Shown: positions 35,236 through 47,509, counted from the stretch's first letter. The stretch: 64,000 nt of DNA from Albugo candida (GCA_040437565.1 JBDOQK010000050.1:1-64000); one strand, 5' to 3'. Numbers and translations: made by a program. The notes: generated by a model not told the origin, from the sequence alone.

Positions 35236-35449
35236 AGTTGTGATCTCTATGGAAATAGAAAGAGATTGTCGACGGAAGCGTAGCCACTGCTTGCGAGCTG
35301 AGCTGATACTATGTATCGAGTCGCTAAGTTGGGAGCTGATCCCTATTTTAATGTTATTTGACTAAATTATGATCAGTTCCTCAATGGCTCAAATGGTGCT
35401 AAAGCAATAAAACACTCCAAGAAACTTTCATAATTTTGAGGATAATTAT
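35236..35449. promoter_or_regulatory. Short divergent promoter region (IF-2 / PHD)
   Basis: The IF-2 start codon (minus) and the proposed first ATG of the PHD gene (plus, 35450) lie about 214 bp apart head to head, so promoters of both must lie here or overlap first exons. No specific element was identified. Confidence 0.4.
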
Positions 35450-38030
35450 ATGATGTGTGCAAACATGACAATGATAATTTCCGTAAGCAGAGGTGATTCG
35501 CCTCAGTATCATCCCTTATTTCGCATGAATGGCAGCTTCGATGTAAGAACACGTGAGGCTTGCTCAAACAACGTGAATGCCAACATGATGAATCGTTGTT
35601 GTCTCATGTAGAGAATTTCATTAGCTGGATACTGTGCTATGTATTGCTTTGATTGTCCAAACAAAGCACTCGGAAAGCCTGAGGGCGTTTTGGCGCTTAC
35701 AAAGTATCTAAATGCGCTCTTTATACTTGTCAAGACAAGAAGATGGAAGTATTTCCTTGATTGTATGCAGACTTTGCTGTTGCATGTAAGTGAGGATAAA
35801 AAAATGGTGTTAGTACAGTATTTATTCTTACTCTTTCTGTATGAAGGAAGCTAATGCTTTCTCAACACACACAGCTTTGAAAAGGAGCGTACGTGAGGTT
35901 GTCTGTTTGTTTCGAGTTTTCGGGCAGGAAAGCAGGGACGTACTAACGTCTTTGAAGAAGTCACTTCAACTACTCGACAGACCACACATCGACACAGAAT
36001 GTATTACCAACTCGTTTGTGTCTTTGTATAACCGGATCTCGGAAGTGTATGGCTTGGCTAGAATACCAAAACGCCAAACGCTGCACAATATGCAATTGTG
36101 TTTTATCAAATGGGACTCGGTGTTTCGTTATGGAAACGCAACTCATCATATAGCAAAAGTAACAGTATTATCTATCGATCGGCTGCATGGATATGTATTA
36201 CTGCCAAATGCAATTGATACTCGGCAGTGTGATATCGCAACTCAGAAAAAATCGGTTTCTATGGCATCACGGGGTCGTACTCTTTCGAGAAAAAATGGTA
36301 GAGAGGTCATAAATCATCTGTGTGCAGCATTATCGCTCAACAAAATCAGCCCAACTCTCTTTTATGGCGAACAAAAGCTATTTTCAACAAATTGTGACCA
36401 TCAACACGATGGTAATAAGAAAGGAGCAACCGCTGATTCGGATGACGGGAAGGATGTTCCCAGTACACAATCGGAAGCTATCGTTCACGAAGGAAATAGT
36501 CTTGATTGTAGTGATGCAAAAGCATGTCGGGATTCCGATAGAAATAGTGATTGCAGCCGTCAGGAAGACGAGATGGATGGATACAGTAGTAGCAGTAATA
36601 GTTCTTCTTGTACCAGCGGTGATAATTCAAGTAGTAGTAGCAGTAGCAGCAACACCAGCAATAGTAGTGATAGCAGTCAAAGTATAAGACGGAGGAAAAA
36701 AAGCAGTAAATCGTCCTCAGCTTCCAGTAATGATCGTCAAGACAACGATACAACGCAAATCGGAAGTGTAAAAAGGCTTGGAATAGAAGTCACCAGCACA
36801 AGAAGTCCCACTATTGTTCAAGAGGTGACACATGTCGATGTGGATGCCGATACCCTGTCAGAAAGTAGCGGGGATGCTGACGACGAGTTCGAGTCAGACT
36901 GTGAAGAGATGTATCCTCTTTTACCGCCAGCTCCCGTGGACCAATTAGTATTGCCATGGAAGCAATATAAACGGCAGCAACTCGACAATCTCCTGACCCA
37001 AAATCGAAATGACATGATAGAAGCCATTGTACGACGACGCGAGTCTCAGGTATGCAATGTTTCTCCAAAGTCTACGAGCAAGAAAAATCTAGTACCAGCA
37101 AATAACGAGGGAGGATCCATAAGCCAAAGTCGTCATGAAGCCGTATATGACTCGAGCACTTGGATCATGGAATGCTCGTGTGGTTTTGGCGGCGTTGGCG
37201 TTGATGACGGCAAACTTTTGGTAGAATGTGAAAAGTGTAAGCATTGGGTACACATGAAATGCGCAAAGCAACGATTGGGTTTTGAAGGTGACAATGAATT
37301 ACCAGAACCTTTTTACTGCTTTGAATGTGAATGGATTGTCGACTGCAGTTGTGGTGTACATTGTATGAACTATGATGACTACCAACGAATGATTCAGTGT
37401 GACAAATGCTCGTCATGGCAGCACACATTTTGTGCCGGCATTTTGGACATTGAAGAACCACCCAGCAGCTACAACTGCTCCAAATGCGTATCACTCGAAT
37501 CGAAAGATCTCTCTTCAGCATCGACGCCGGTAACTCGTACGAAAAGTCCAGCTGACGAAAACGGCGTCGCGGGCAAACAACATGACAATGTGAATATAAC
37601 TCCACAAGGAAAAGGACGTCAGACTCACAACAAGCACCGAAACGCATCGATGCTTCCTCTGTCATCAAATCATAGAAACGACGATAGCCGTCAGAATGAA
37701 CCGAATTCGTCAACAAAGACGACTAGTGTTGGAAATACTGGCACGTCTTGCCCAATGCCCAGTGATTCAAACAAAAGAATGCGTGCTGATGCGAAAGTGA
37801 ATGCAACTGCTCAAAGACGAGCGAACGGAAGTAAAGCTGCAAAAGCAAACTCAGAGTTGGAAGAACATGCTTCGCGATCAAACACGTTGCAGAGCGCAAC
37901 AAAATGCACATCGGAAGGCGTACAAAAGCGCTCAAAGAGCGGTACGACACGACCCGTACATTTAAAACGAAGAGGAAGTGTGCATGCGCGATTAGAGCAG
38001 AAATTGAAACAAAGACGTAAAAAGACTTGA
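35450..38030 (+). CDS. Tandem PHD-finger protein, about 816 aa
   Basis: PHD fingers read histone tails, so this is probably a nuclear chromatin protein. The main exon is 35847-38030. Two short upstream exons (35450-35542, 35612-35785) join in frame through introns starting gtaag and ending tag/aag (69 and 61 bp); these first exons are inferred. Counting from the ATG at 35841, finger 1 (about 443-498) reads ECSCGFGGVGV, then LLVECEKCKHWVHMKCAKQ and FYCFEC. Finger 2 (about 502-550) reads VDCSCGVHC, then MIQCDKCSSWQHTFCAGI and YNCSKC. Both fit Cys4-His-Cys3. Between N-terminus and fingers lie an acidic stretch and a Ser run encoded by AGT/AGC repeats (about 36580-36680). The C-terminus is basic. 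The stop lies 12 bp from the stop of PIG-V on the other strand. Finger 2 onward recurs right of the gap at 38699 with one Ile-to-Thr change. Confidence 0.8.
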
Positions 38031-40113
38031 ACAATTTCTGATTCAAGTCCAAGGATAAAATGAGCTGAACAGAATTGAGCCAAACAGAGTGTAAAGTATA
38101 AAGTATCCAATGACACCAATGAAAAAGCTTCTTCGTATAAACCATTCTTGCGACTTTGTGGAGTCTATGAAAAGGATGGCAGGGATCCAGTAAAATGGAG
38201 GGCAGGCGCACAAAAGGCGAGTGATAACTTGGACGTGGACAACCAAAAGACCATTTAGGAGTAAAAATGCCCAATGGATACAGTATACATTCATTCTCGA
38301 TGTCCAAAATGTCGATATAAAAAGTTGTCTTCGGAAGAACCGATAAAGAGCCAAAATACTAAGTGAGACTGCTGGAGATGCGAGGAGGAAATTTGGGAGT
38401 TGTTTCCATTGATAATATCGGAAAAGGCCGACGTTCCAGTACTCTTTCTGAATAAACATGTACATTGCCGAATAATTGAGCAATGCTGAATCACACCAAG
38501 GTCGATCGTGCAAGGCGTGATCTGTCTTACGCCGTTGGTCGAAGATGACATGAAAAGATGGACAATAATTCCAAATACCATATGAAAAGTATGCGAGTTG
38601 TGGGCCGACAGCAATCAGCAGCATAAGTGCTGTAAGGATCCAATATCTACAGAAACGTCCAAAGTTCGTGCAGAGTGGTGTAGCAGACAAACGATACCNN
38701 NNNNNNNNNNNNNNNNNNNNNNNNNNNNNNNNNNNNNNNNNNNNNNNNNNNNNNNNNNNNNNNNNNNNNNNNNNNNNNNNNNNNNNNNNNNNNNNNNNAA
38801 CGAATGATTCAGTGTGACAAATGCTCGTCATGGCAGCACACATTTTGTGCCGGCATTTTGGACACTGAAGAACCACCCAGCAGCTACAACTGCTCCAAAT
38901 GCGTATCACTCGAATCGAAAGATCTCTCTTCAGCATCGACGCCGGTAACTCGTACGAAAAGTCCAGCTGACGAAAACGGCGTCGCGGGCAAACAACATGA
39001 CAATGTGAATATAACTCCACAAGGAAAAGGACGTCAGACTCACAACAAGCACCGAAACGCATCGATGCTTCCTCTGTCATCAAATCATAGAAACGACGAT
39101 AGCCGTCAGAATGAACCGAATTCGTCAACAAAGACGACTAGTGTTGGAAATACTGGCACGTCTTGCCCAATGCCCAGTGATTCAAACAAAAGAATGCGTG
39201 CTGATGCGAAAGTGAATGCAACTGCTCAAAGACGAGCGAACGGAAGTAAAGCTGCAAAAGCAAACTCAGAGTTGGAAGAACATGCTTCGCGATCAAACAC
39301 GTTGCAGAGCGCAACAAAATGCACATCGGAAGGCGTACAAAAGCGCTCAAAGAGCGGTACGACACGACCCGTACATTTAAAACGAAGAGGAAGTGTGCAT
39401 GCGCGATTAGAGCAGAAATTGAAACAAAGACGTAAAAAGACTTGAACAATTTCTGATTCAAGTCCAAGGATAAAATGAGCTGAACAGAATTGAGCCAAAC
39501 AGAGTGTAAAGTATAAAGTATCCAATGACACCAATGAAAAAGCTTCTTCGTATAAACCATTCTTGCGACTTTGTGGAGTCTATGAAAAGGATGGCAGGGA
39601 TCCAGTAAAATGGAGGGCAGGCGCACAAAAGGCGAGTGATAACTTGGACGTGGACAACCAAAAGACCATTTAGGAGTAAAAATGCCCAATGGATACAGTA
39701 TACATTCATTCTCGATGTCCAAAATGTCGATATAAAAAGTTGTCTTCGGAAGAACCGATAAAGAGCCAAAATACTAAGTGAGACTGCTGGAGATGCGAGG
39801 AGGAAATTTGGGAGTTGTTTCCATTGATAATATCGGAAAAGGCCGACGTTCCAGTACTCTTTCTGAATAAACATGTACATTGCCGAATAATTGAGCAATG
39901 CTGAATCACACCAAGGTCGATCGTGCAAGGCGTGATCTGTCTTACGCCGTTGGTCGAAGATGACATGAAAAGATGGACAATAATTCCAAATACCATATGA
40001 AAAGTATGCGAGTTGTGGGCCGACAGCAATCAGCAGCATAAGTGCTGTAAGGATCCAATATCTACAGAAACGTCCAAAGTTCGTGCAGAGTGGTGTAGCA
40101 GACAAACGATACC
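37384..40113. other. Assembly gap 38699-38798 with 1.3-kb duplicated flanks
   Basis: Bases 37384-38698 recur at 38799-40113 around 100 N, with one difference noticed (gacattgaag against gacactgaag). The repeat holds the 3' half of the PHD gene and the 3' half of PIG-V. The complete PHD gene is on the left copy and the complete PIG-V gene on the right copy. The fragments at 38043-38698 (minus) and 38804-39445 (plus) are overlap copies, not extra genes. Confidence 0.93.
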
Positions 40114-41073
40114 ACGCAAGGTATACTGCCATGAGATAGTATGTGTGTGAACTTTGATAGAGCTGCGTGAAGAAGAACCACTTACGTGAAAGGAGAATCC
40201 CATTCGACCGCGTGACTGAGGCACACCCAAATAGAATTGCACAGACCCAAAGATAAGTCTGATCGACCGGTCGGTTTGTTTGTAGCTGTTCTTTGGTCTT
40301 TTGTTTATGTTTTTCGATACAGTAAAATCCAGCAAAGCTGAATAAACACATTGTACTAACGTAAACGATCATCAGTGAGATATCGACACTTTTTGATATC
40401 TCACTCACCTCTCACTGTATAGGGAAGACATGAAGATACTCGATGGTGAGATACAGAAAAGGTACGCGCCGGTCCGGGCGATTCTTTCAGCGTATTGCTT
40501 TCTCGCCTTTGCACCCTCAAATATCAATTTTCCAAGACGATACAAAAAGACTGCCGCCATAACAAACGCTGCATTGCTGCCATACATACAGTCAGAGCAC
40601 TGATTCCACGTTTTCATAACGCTGACCTAATGATCCAGCCGCACGCCACATAGATTTCAGGAAAAGTGCGGTGAGTGTCTTGATCAAAGGCCGATGATAG
40701 ATAGATGGGAATAGCGCTACAAAAGAGTTGCGTTATTCCGTGCGAAAATGAGTGCAGTATTGAGAGTGATAAATACTCAAACAGGCTGCATGGTAATGCG
40801 ATCATACCTCAATGATCGTACTGCGAGAGGATACAGCGGGAAAAATGCGTGACTGTGCTCGTAGCTGTATCCATTTTGAGCAATGTGTAAGAAATGCACG
40901 CCATCCCACGACGCAAACGCCTGAAGGAATCGCAAATGACTGCTTTTGAATAAAAGGTGAGTCGACGTGTCGAATGGATCTATAAGTGCATGCGTTGCGA
41001 TTGCCAAAACTGTGACTACAAAGCGACTTGCAATCGCAAAACGCAAAATGTTGCGCTCTTTGTCGTCGAGCAT
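39458..41073 (-). CDS. PIGV: GPI mannosyltransferase 2 (PIG-V), about 473 aa
   Basis: PIG-V adds the second mannose to GPI-anchor precursors in the ER membrane. Exons by eye on the minus strand: 41073-40808, 40716-40627, 40576-40409, 40355-39458. Introns of 91, 50 and 53 bp are GT..AG and the sum (1,422 bp) is divisible by three; human PIG-V has 493 residues. Family signatures in order: SWDGVHFLHIAQNGYSYEHS and AFFPLYPLAVR in exon 1, SSIFMSSLYSE in exon 3, SVTRSNGILL, PWCD, QKEYWNVGLFRYYQWKQLPN, VHVQVITRLLCACPPFYW, and a C-terminus ending FYPWT. Multiple hydrophobic segments agree with a polytopic membrane protein. It lies 150 bp downstream of the FYVE gene on the same strand. A truncated overlap copy of exon 4 sits left of the gap at 38699. 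Confidence 0.93.
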
Positions 41074-41223
41074 TAAAGCTATTTTTGTAATTTATATGAA
41101 ATGCCTTGAATCAATTAAAAGGCGTAAAGCAATGCAAGAAGGCAACACGCACTGCGATAATACACGCGTTACGCGCCCAAATCAGCACACTACCACCTTG
41201 TAAATACTTGTTCATCTCTTTCC

Positions 41224-42942
41224 CTATACATCGTCACCAAACACCACATCAAGTGATGTTGTCGACGTCCGACAGCTGTACTCTGACACTAAAGACTTGC
41301 GAAGCATCAAATGCGGACTGAACGAAGATCCGGCACGATAACGCCATGTTTTCGAGCAAAGGGAGCATATACGAACAGCCATAATGCCAATGCTAAACTC
41401 AACCTCCAACTTGGGACAGCAAGTCGAGCAGCAGACTTCCCCGCAAACACGACAATGATGCCGACGTCGCGATAATGTGAATTTCACGCAACAGTTTTTA
41501 CAGTTTACTCGGTCGATATTTGGAATCCAACCGATTTGCTGCTGCACAGTTAATGTTTTTGCAAAATGTCGACTTTTCAAAATGTCTTCGAGCTTTGCGA
41601 TTTTGAGACAAAGATGACGAAGTTTTGTGCGATGTATATTGTGGGCCATATCGGCTCTCTCGATGATCGAGGCGACAAATTGTACTTCGATGTATCCTGG
41701 TCTGTTTTTCGCTTCACGTACCATGATTCCTGTCGGTTGTAAACACATTGTCTTCACAACACCTGTGATTCGATTTGTGACCGCTTGGAATTGAGGTGCA
41801 TGTGTCGAGAGCATCACTCGTACATACATTGGTCCATTATCATCCTGCGGATCCCAGTCATTGATCACGACGCAGTCATAATCTAACAGACAGTATTGGA
41901 CCCGTGTACTGAACATCCTTCCGCTTTTTTCTGCCTGGATCCATTTCACATGTAAATTGCCCGAGTATCCCGACACTGTATCGACCTCCTTACAATGTAT
42001 CTCTTCCAATTTTTTGCGGCGTTGCAGTATGCGGTCGTGAGCGACGGCATGTCTACAAGACATCTCAGAGAAAGCTCTCTGTCGTTTGGATAGCGTTACT
42101 TTTGTCGCATTTTCGTTACTTTTGGCATTGACATTCACTTTTGATTGGGAGAGATGCTGTGGTCGTTGTTTTTTTTTCCGTCGATAAAGCACTTCCGTAC
42201 GCGTTGCTTTGACCCCAACAAGTGTTTGCATTGTCACTTCCATATCACTGACATCCGATGTGATTATCAATTGAATCATTTCCTCCAAATTCGCAGGAAT
42301 GAGCACAGCGCTTTTCACAAAATATTGCTGCAACACATTGGACTCCATTTCCTGGCCACTTTTGCCCAATGTTTTCTCATTTGTTTGTTCGCCACTTTCA
42401 TCAGACGTACCGCCCACAGAAGTATCCGTTTTGAATGCCTCGTTGATAGCTCTCAACGTTTTATTCTTTCCCGGTTTTTGAATCCTCGACAGCTCTAAAG
42501 TGTTGTGTACTGAATTCCACAGTGAGATGCTGCCGTTCACTGCACACGTTCGATGCTTTACAGAAGTTACACAGCCTCCCTTTGATGCCATTTTGTGCCC
42601 AATGTCGCCATTCGCAATCGATTTCCAATTCATCGATGCGTCATTTGATAAGCCAAAGCCAAAGAGCGCAAGAGAGGCGCGAGCTTGTGTTTCGAGCTCT
42701 TCTTCCATTGAGAATGGGCAGTTGTATGATTTTGTAAAGAGATTGGATCGTTCCCACGCAGTATCCGCTTTATTCGTAGCAATTCGTAAGCACGCATCCT
42801 TTTCAAAACGAGCGTTCATAGACGAACGTTGAGTGTGCTTTTCACGTGCGATGTTGTCACACGGAACGCTGCGTCCGCGCGGTCGCTCAATAACGTTGAT
42901 ACCCATGGCCATCGACCGATTGCGGTAATTGTGTATTCTCAA
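41224..42942 (-). CDS. FYVE zinc-finger protein with START-like region, 572 aa
   Basis: FYVE fingers bind phosphatidylinositol 3-phosphate on endosomes. The gene is a single exon. The C-terminal finger (about 475-545) shows WIPNIDRVNCKNC, the basic patch SRRRHHCRVCGEVCC and further CxxC pairs, matching the WxxD, R+HHCRxCG and zinc-ligand positions. The central part (about 300-460), with YDCVVINDWDP and GYIEVQFVASIIE, resembles the START-like domain that commonly precedes FYVE in oomycete proteins; this is inferred from pattern. The N-terminal 150 residues are low-complexity. An earlier start is unlikely because upstream frames are closed. The first 83 coding bases recur right of the gap at 43599. 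Confidence 0.85.
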   Translation of the reverse strand: MRIHNYRNRSMAMGINVIERPRGRSVPCDNIAREKHTQRSSMNARFEKDACLRIATNKADTAWERSNLFTKSYNCPFSMEEELETQARASLALFGFGLSNDASMNWKSIANGDIGHKMASKGGCVTSVKHRTCAVNGSISLWNSVHNTLELSRIQKPGKNKTLRAINEAFKTDTSVGGTSDESGEQTNEKTLGKSGQEMESNVLQQYFVKSAVLIPANLEEMIQLIITSDVSDMEVTMQTLVGVKATRTEVLYRRKKKQRPQHLSQSKVNVNAKSNENATKVTLSKRQRAFSEMSCRHAVAHDRILQRRKKLEEIHCKEVDTVSGYSGNLHVKWIQAEKSGRMFSTRVQYCLLDYDCVVINDWDPQDDNGPMYVRVMLSTHAPQFQAVTNRITGVVKTMCLQPTGIMVREAKNRPGYIEVQFVASIIERADMAHNIHRTKLRHLCLKIAKLEDILKSRHFAKTLTVQQQIGWIPNIDRVNCKNCCVKFTLSRRRHHCRVCGEVCCSTCCPKLEVEFSIGIMAVRICSLCSKTWRYRAGSSFSPHLMLRKSLVSEYSCRTSTTSLDVVFGDDV

Positions 42943-44437
42943 TCTCTCTGCCAGCGGAAAAACGACACAGTTGGATTATTCTTAACAATCTCACCCTACC
43001 CGAAATGGTTTTTCGCCGCATATAGAACTGTACCCGTAAACGATCTGTTCGCAATCGAATATCAGGTGAAATGGAGAAATGGTGAGATGGCATTTTTGCA
43101 GTTGACACTCCTAAGAGGTCGAAAAGGTATCATTAGCGATAGCGGAGAATCGGAACGGTAAAAGAGCGCTTTTAATGTGAGAATAGAATGCGTTTCACCT
43201 TTACGGTCTGAAATGGAAATATTGTTTTATAAAATTGGACTATAGCGCTTCTACAAAAGTCATCAGATCGGCATTGTCGCCATTATCGTCGTTGTGTGAC
43301 GTATCATTTTCCGTTGTGTTTCCTGAATTCGCGTTAGAAGATCCATTGTTTCCATTGGAAGAAGCGGAATTACTTCCCAACGAATTGTGATATTGTGATT
43401 GAGATGCTGCTGCATTCGACGAAGTGTCCTGACCGTCATAATTCAATCCGGTTCCGTCGATATCGAGAAACTCCAAATCCGCAGAATTGGAAAAGCCCGT
43501 TGGAGACAATTCGTTGGAAAATCCCATCGAGTAATTGATCAAAGAGCCCGATGGATTATTATTCGCTGCATTCGTGGAGCCGGCTGAATTCGTATTGGNN
43601 NNNNNNNNNNNNNNNNNNNNNNNNNNNNNNNNNNNNNNNNNNNNNNNNNNNNNNNNNNNNNNNNNNNNNNNNNNNNNNNNNNNNNNNNNNNNNNNNNNCA
43701 CGGAACGCTGCGTCCGCGCGGTCGCTCAATAACGTTGATACCCATGGCCATCGACCGATTGCGGTAATTGTGTATTCTCAATCTCTCTGCCAGCGGAAAA
43801 ACGACACAGTTGGATTATTCTTAACAATCTCACCCTACCCGAAATGGTTTTTCGCCGCATATAGAACTGTACCCGTAAACGATCTGTTCGCAATCGAATA
43901 TCAGGTGAAATGGAGAAATGGTGAGATGGCATTTTTGCAGTTGACACTCCTAAGAGGTCGAAAAGGTATCATTAGCGATAGCGGAGAATCGGAACGGTAA
44001 AAGAGCGCTTTTAATGTGAGAATAGAATGCGTTTCACCTTTACGGTCTGAAATGGAAATATTGTTTTATAAAATTGGACTATAGCGCTTCTACAAAAGTC
44101 ATCAGATCGGCATTGTCGCCATTATCGTCGTTGTGTGACGTATCATTTTCCGTTGTGTTTCCTGAATTCGCGTTAGAAGATCCATTGTTTCCATTGGAAG
44201 AAGCGGAATTACTTCCCAACGAATTGTGATATTGTGATTGAGATGCTGCTGCATTCGACGAAGTGTCCTGACCGTCATAATTCAATCCGGTTCCGTCGAT
44301 ATCGAGAAACTCCAAATCCGCAGAATTGGAAAAGCCCGTTGGAGACAATTCGTTGGAAAATCCCATCGAGTAATTGATCAAAGAGCCCGATGGATTATTA
44401 TTCGCTGCATTCGTGGAGCCGGCTGAATTCGTATTGG
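42860..44437. other. Assembly gap 43599-43698 with duplicated flanks
   Basis: Bases 42860-43598 recur at 43699-44437 around 100 N. The block holds the FYVE 5' end and the MED15 3' end. The intact FYVE gene uses the left copy and the intact MED15 gene the right copy; the partial MED15 frame at 43240-43598 is an overlap copy. Confidence 0.93.
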
Positions 44438-46302
44438 AAGTGGATGTGGTTGAATTGGTCAAACTTGATGGCATTTGCAAAAGGGAAGAATCCATGGTCG
44501 AGTAATACGAAGAATCATCACTCATCCCGAGACTGAATGTGGTGGAAAGGGATGGACTCTCACTTTGTCGATTGGACGCTGATGACGATTTCGATGTAGA
44601 GTACTGTTGCTGCGTAGTCTGTGATGGAGCATTGGGTGTCGGTGAGGAGGAAGACTGTTGATTCCCGCCAGGATTTTGCTGTTGAGATTGTGAGGTCGAA
44701 GAATTTCGCATCGTATGCGATGATTGTGCTGCTTGTTGATTCGCAGATTGACTCTTATGTTGCAAAAGCTGTTGTCGCTGCATTTGCATCTGCTGTTGTT
44801 GCTGCTGCTGACGTTGAATTTGAAGACGTTGTTGTTGCATTTGCTGCTGCATTTGCTGCTGTCGTTGTTGTTGATACTGATGATTTTGTTGCATTGTGTT
44901 TTGAGATTGCGCGCTCTGCGACTGCTGTTGTCCTTGCTGTGATAATTGGCCAGCATTACCGCTGTTATTGACCATCGCCATCCCATTCATATTCTGATCA
45001 GTGACAGAGATTCCCGTTCCCGAAGGATGTACGCGTTTATCGGTCTCAGATCGCAATTTCTTGAGGTACGGATTCACAATCTTTACGATGTATTTGTATA
45101 CTCTTCCGAGTTCCTCTAATTTGCGTGATTGATGCGTCGATTTGTCTTCATTCAATACGTTGGCACATAATTGGACATAGCTCAATAGATAACGCAATTT
45201 CTTCTTCTGATCGGTTTCGTCTTGATCTTTCATATGATCCACGTATTTTTTGAAAGCATTATGCACCTTCTCCACATCATCACGATACTTCGCCTTCATC
45301 GCGTCATGTTGTCGCCAGTATTCTGCTGCAACATCAGCTGATGATCCATTTCCACCAGCTTGCATTCTTGGCGTCAGATTATCTTTTCCAGCTGAAGACA
45401 TTGTTTGTGAGGACATCGCTACAGGCAGTTGAGCTTTCCCATGTGCTGGTGTTTGACCTGGATACTGACTAGTACCATACGCCCCATGAGGCTGCATTCC
45501 CATCATTCCCTGCGGGCCACCACGCGAGTTGAATGGATTCATATTATTACTATAACACGAGAAATCTAATCGTGACAAAGTACCGCAATTCGGTAAGTTT
45601 TGCATCATCATCGCAGCAGAAGGATCCGTCGGTTGTTGCCTCAAGTGTTTTAATCGATTGAATATCTTTCTGATATACTCTTCCTGTGTGGAAGCATCTT
45701 TGTAGAGTTGTAGCTCGTAACCAGCCACATTCATCCATAATTTGATGCCGGGTGGCGGATCTGTTGACAGCCGAACCATTTCGTTATATCTACAGTCACA
45801 CGTTAATGTCATAGTACACGAAACGCAGTATAAGACAGCGTCCTACATACAGCTTTGCAATCAGATTGGCTCGATGTTCCCGAGTTACTTGGATTCTCCA
45901 GTCGGCTCCGCCCAAGTTCTGCACTGGTACATTTCCCATCCCCATATTTGGTACATTCATTGTACCAGAGTTTGTATTGGTACTTGCCATCGGATGCTGT
46001 TGTCCCATTGGATTCATTTTCATATTCATATTCATCATCGCGGGATTCATATTCATAGAATTCATCATAATGTGCTGTTGCTGGCGCTGTTGATTCGCAT
46101 TGGGTGGGATCATTTGTCCTTGGGATCCTGAATGGACATTGTATCGCCCCGATTGATGCTGCATACCCGTCATTGGATTGATGCCCATACCCATTTGCAT
46201 GGTGGCAGCCATATTGGGATTGCCAGTGTTTGAGACACCCATCGGCATGGAAATAGGCATAGAAATTTGCTGCATCATCGGGTTCATCCCATTCGGATCC
46301 AT
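44079..46302 (-). CDS. MED15: Mediator subunit 15-like (KIX domain), about 720 aa
   Basis: MED15 links activators to the Mediator tail through its KIX domain. Exon 1 is 46302-45851 and exon 2 45789-44079; the 61-bp intron (gtatgt..ctgtag) splits the KIX domain, and 2,163 coding bp are divisible by three. Residues 1-125 are very Met/Asn/Gln/Pro-rich. A KIX-like segment follows: ADWRIQVTREHRANLIAKL joined to YNEMVRLSTDPPPGIKLW, then EEYIRKIFNRLKHLRQQ. A conserved helical region lies near 290-370 (YWRQHDAMKAKYRDDVEKVH, then LGRVYKYIVKIVNPYLKKL). A long Gln-rich, then Ser/Asn-rich tail ends NADLMTFVEAL. The Gln tracts are coded by mixed CAG/CAA. Composition and order fit MED15, although low complexity limits certainty. 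Confidence 0.8.
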
Positions 46303-47509
46303 TCTTTATGGATTGATATTCCCCTCGCGCTATTTCGAGGCAATTTTGTGAGCGACTTGCTCGATTCTCGTGGAAGCACTGGTAATTTTTCTTCTTCTCG
46401 AGATGTACCTTCGTGCGACATTTCGACGGGATGAGAATGTAACGTAATTCGATGCTGTGGAGATTCCAGTGCGATGGGATAGGATGCGTGATAGGTGATG
46501 AAGGCGGTAGAGTAGGGTGTTCAATTTGACTATAGATTCTATAGGCGTTGCTTCCTGTGACTTGTGAAATTGTAATGCAAAGGAGTAAGACGCAATTGCA
46601 AGATTGCAAAATGGAGTGTAGCGTGCGTTTGCTTAAAAAGCTCATTTTGCAGTGAGATAGGCACATCGACTGACTGCATTGACATACGTACTGACGTTTG
46701 TTTATGAGCCATTTGTCTATCCAATCGAGGTTTCGACGGTACAAATACTTTCTGTAGAAATGGGATGACTATCCAAGACATAGATTCAAATTGTATAACA
46801 AAACGTTACAAAGCGTTGATGTTCTAATCATCTGCATACTAACTCGCATATCATCGCTTTNNNNNNNNNNNNNNNNNNNNNNNNNNNNNNNNNNNNNNNN
46901 NNNNNNNNNNNNNNNNNNNNNNNNNNNNNNNNNNNNNNNNNNNNNNNNNNNNNNNNNNNNGCTTAAAAAGCTCATTTTGCAGTGAGATAGGCACATCGAC
47001 TGACTGCATTGACATACGTACTGACGTTTGTTTATGAGCCATTTGTCTATCCAATCGAGGTTTCGACGGTACAAATACTTTCTGTAGAAATGGGATGACT
47101 ATCCAAGACATAGATTCAAATTGTATAACAAAACGTTACAAAGCGTTGATGTTCTAATCATCTGCATACTAACTCGCATATCATCGCTTTGTCAAGGCAA
47201 TCGTATAGCTGCTCTGAGTACCATGACGCACACCTCAATGCGTCCAACACCTCTCCTCAACTCCCACACGACAGTTATGCACTTGTACAACACAAAAGCA
47301 TTTATATCTAAACAATCACTACTATCCGGCTCCCTTTTACCTATCTGACCAACCGATCTCAACGATCATATTCCAATCCTATTCAGCCTAATTCTCGCAA
47401 AATTACGTTAAGCACCAGCAGAACGCTATCATGAAAAATTGGATGATAAAAAATCGCATCAACTCGACCACTTGTACATTCGCGAGACATTTCGCATCCA
47501 AAGTAAGGT
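46303..47509. promoter_or_regulatory. Divergent intergenic region with assembly gap
   Basis: Lies between the starts of MED15 (minus) and the PWWP gene (plus). It contains a gap (46861-46960) flanked by a 230-bp overlap (46631-46860 and 46961-47190), so the true spacing is about 880 bp. Minus-strand ORFs of about 65-80 codons occur but none is recognised. Promoters for both genes should lie here. Confidence 0.5.

Noticed and set aside
36478-36753. Tyr/Cys-rich minus-strand ORF
   Set aside because: Shadow of the Ser-coding AGT/AGC repeats in the PHD gene.
38043-39445. Second PIG-V fragment and second PHD-protein C-terminus
   Set aside because: Both lie within the direct repeat around the gap at 38699 and are overlap copies of the intact neighbours.
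40777-40807. An ultra-short 22-nt intron in PIG-V (gtatgatcgc to catgcag)
   Set aside because: It keeps frame, but the same donor with the downstream acceptor ttttgtag gives a normal 91-nt intron in the same frame and joins family-like sequence.
43240-43598. Separate small Ser/Asn-rich gene
   Set aside because: Identical to the MED15 C-terminus at 44079-44437; contig overlap.
44522-44986. Ser/Asn-rich minus-strand and Ala/Leu-rich plus-strand ORFs
   Set aside because: Other-frame readings of the CAG/CAA tract of MED15.
45551-45584. A 34-nt intron in MED15 exon 2
   Set aside because: It has GT..AG ends but would break an otherwise open frame.
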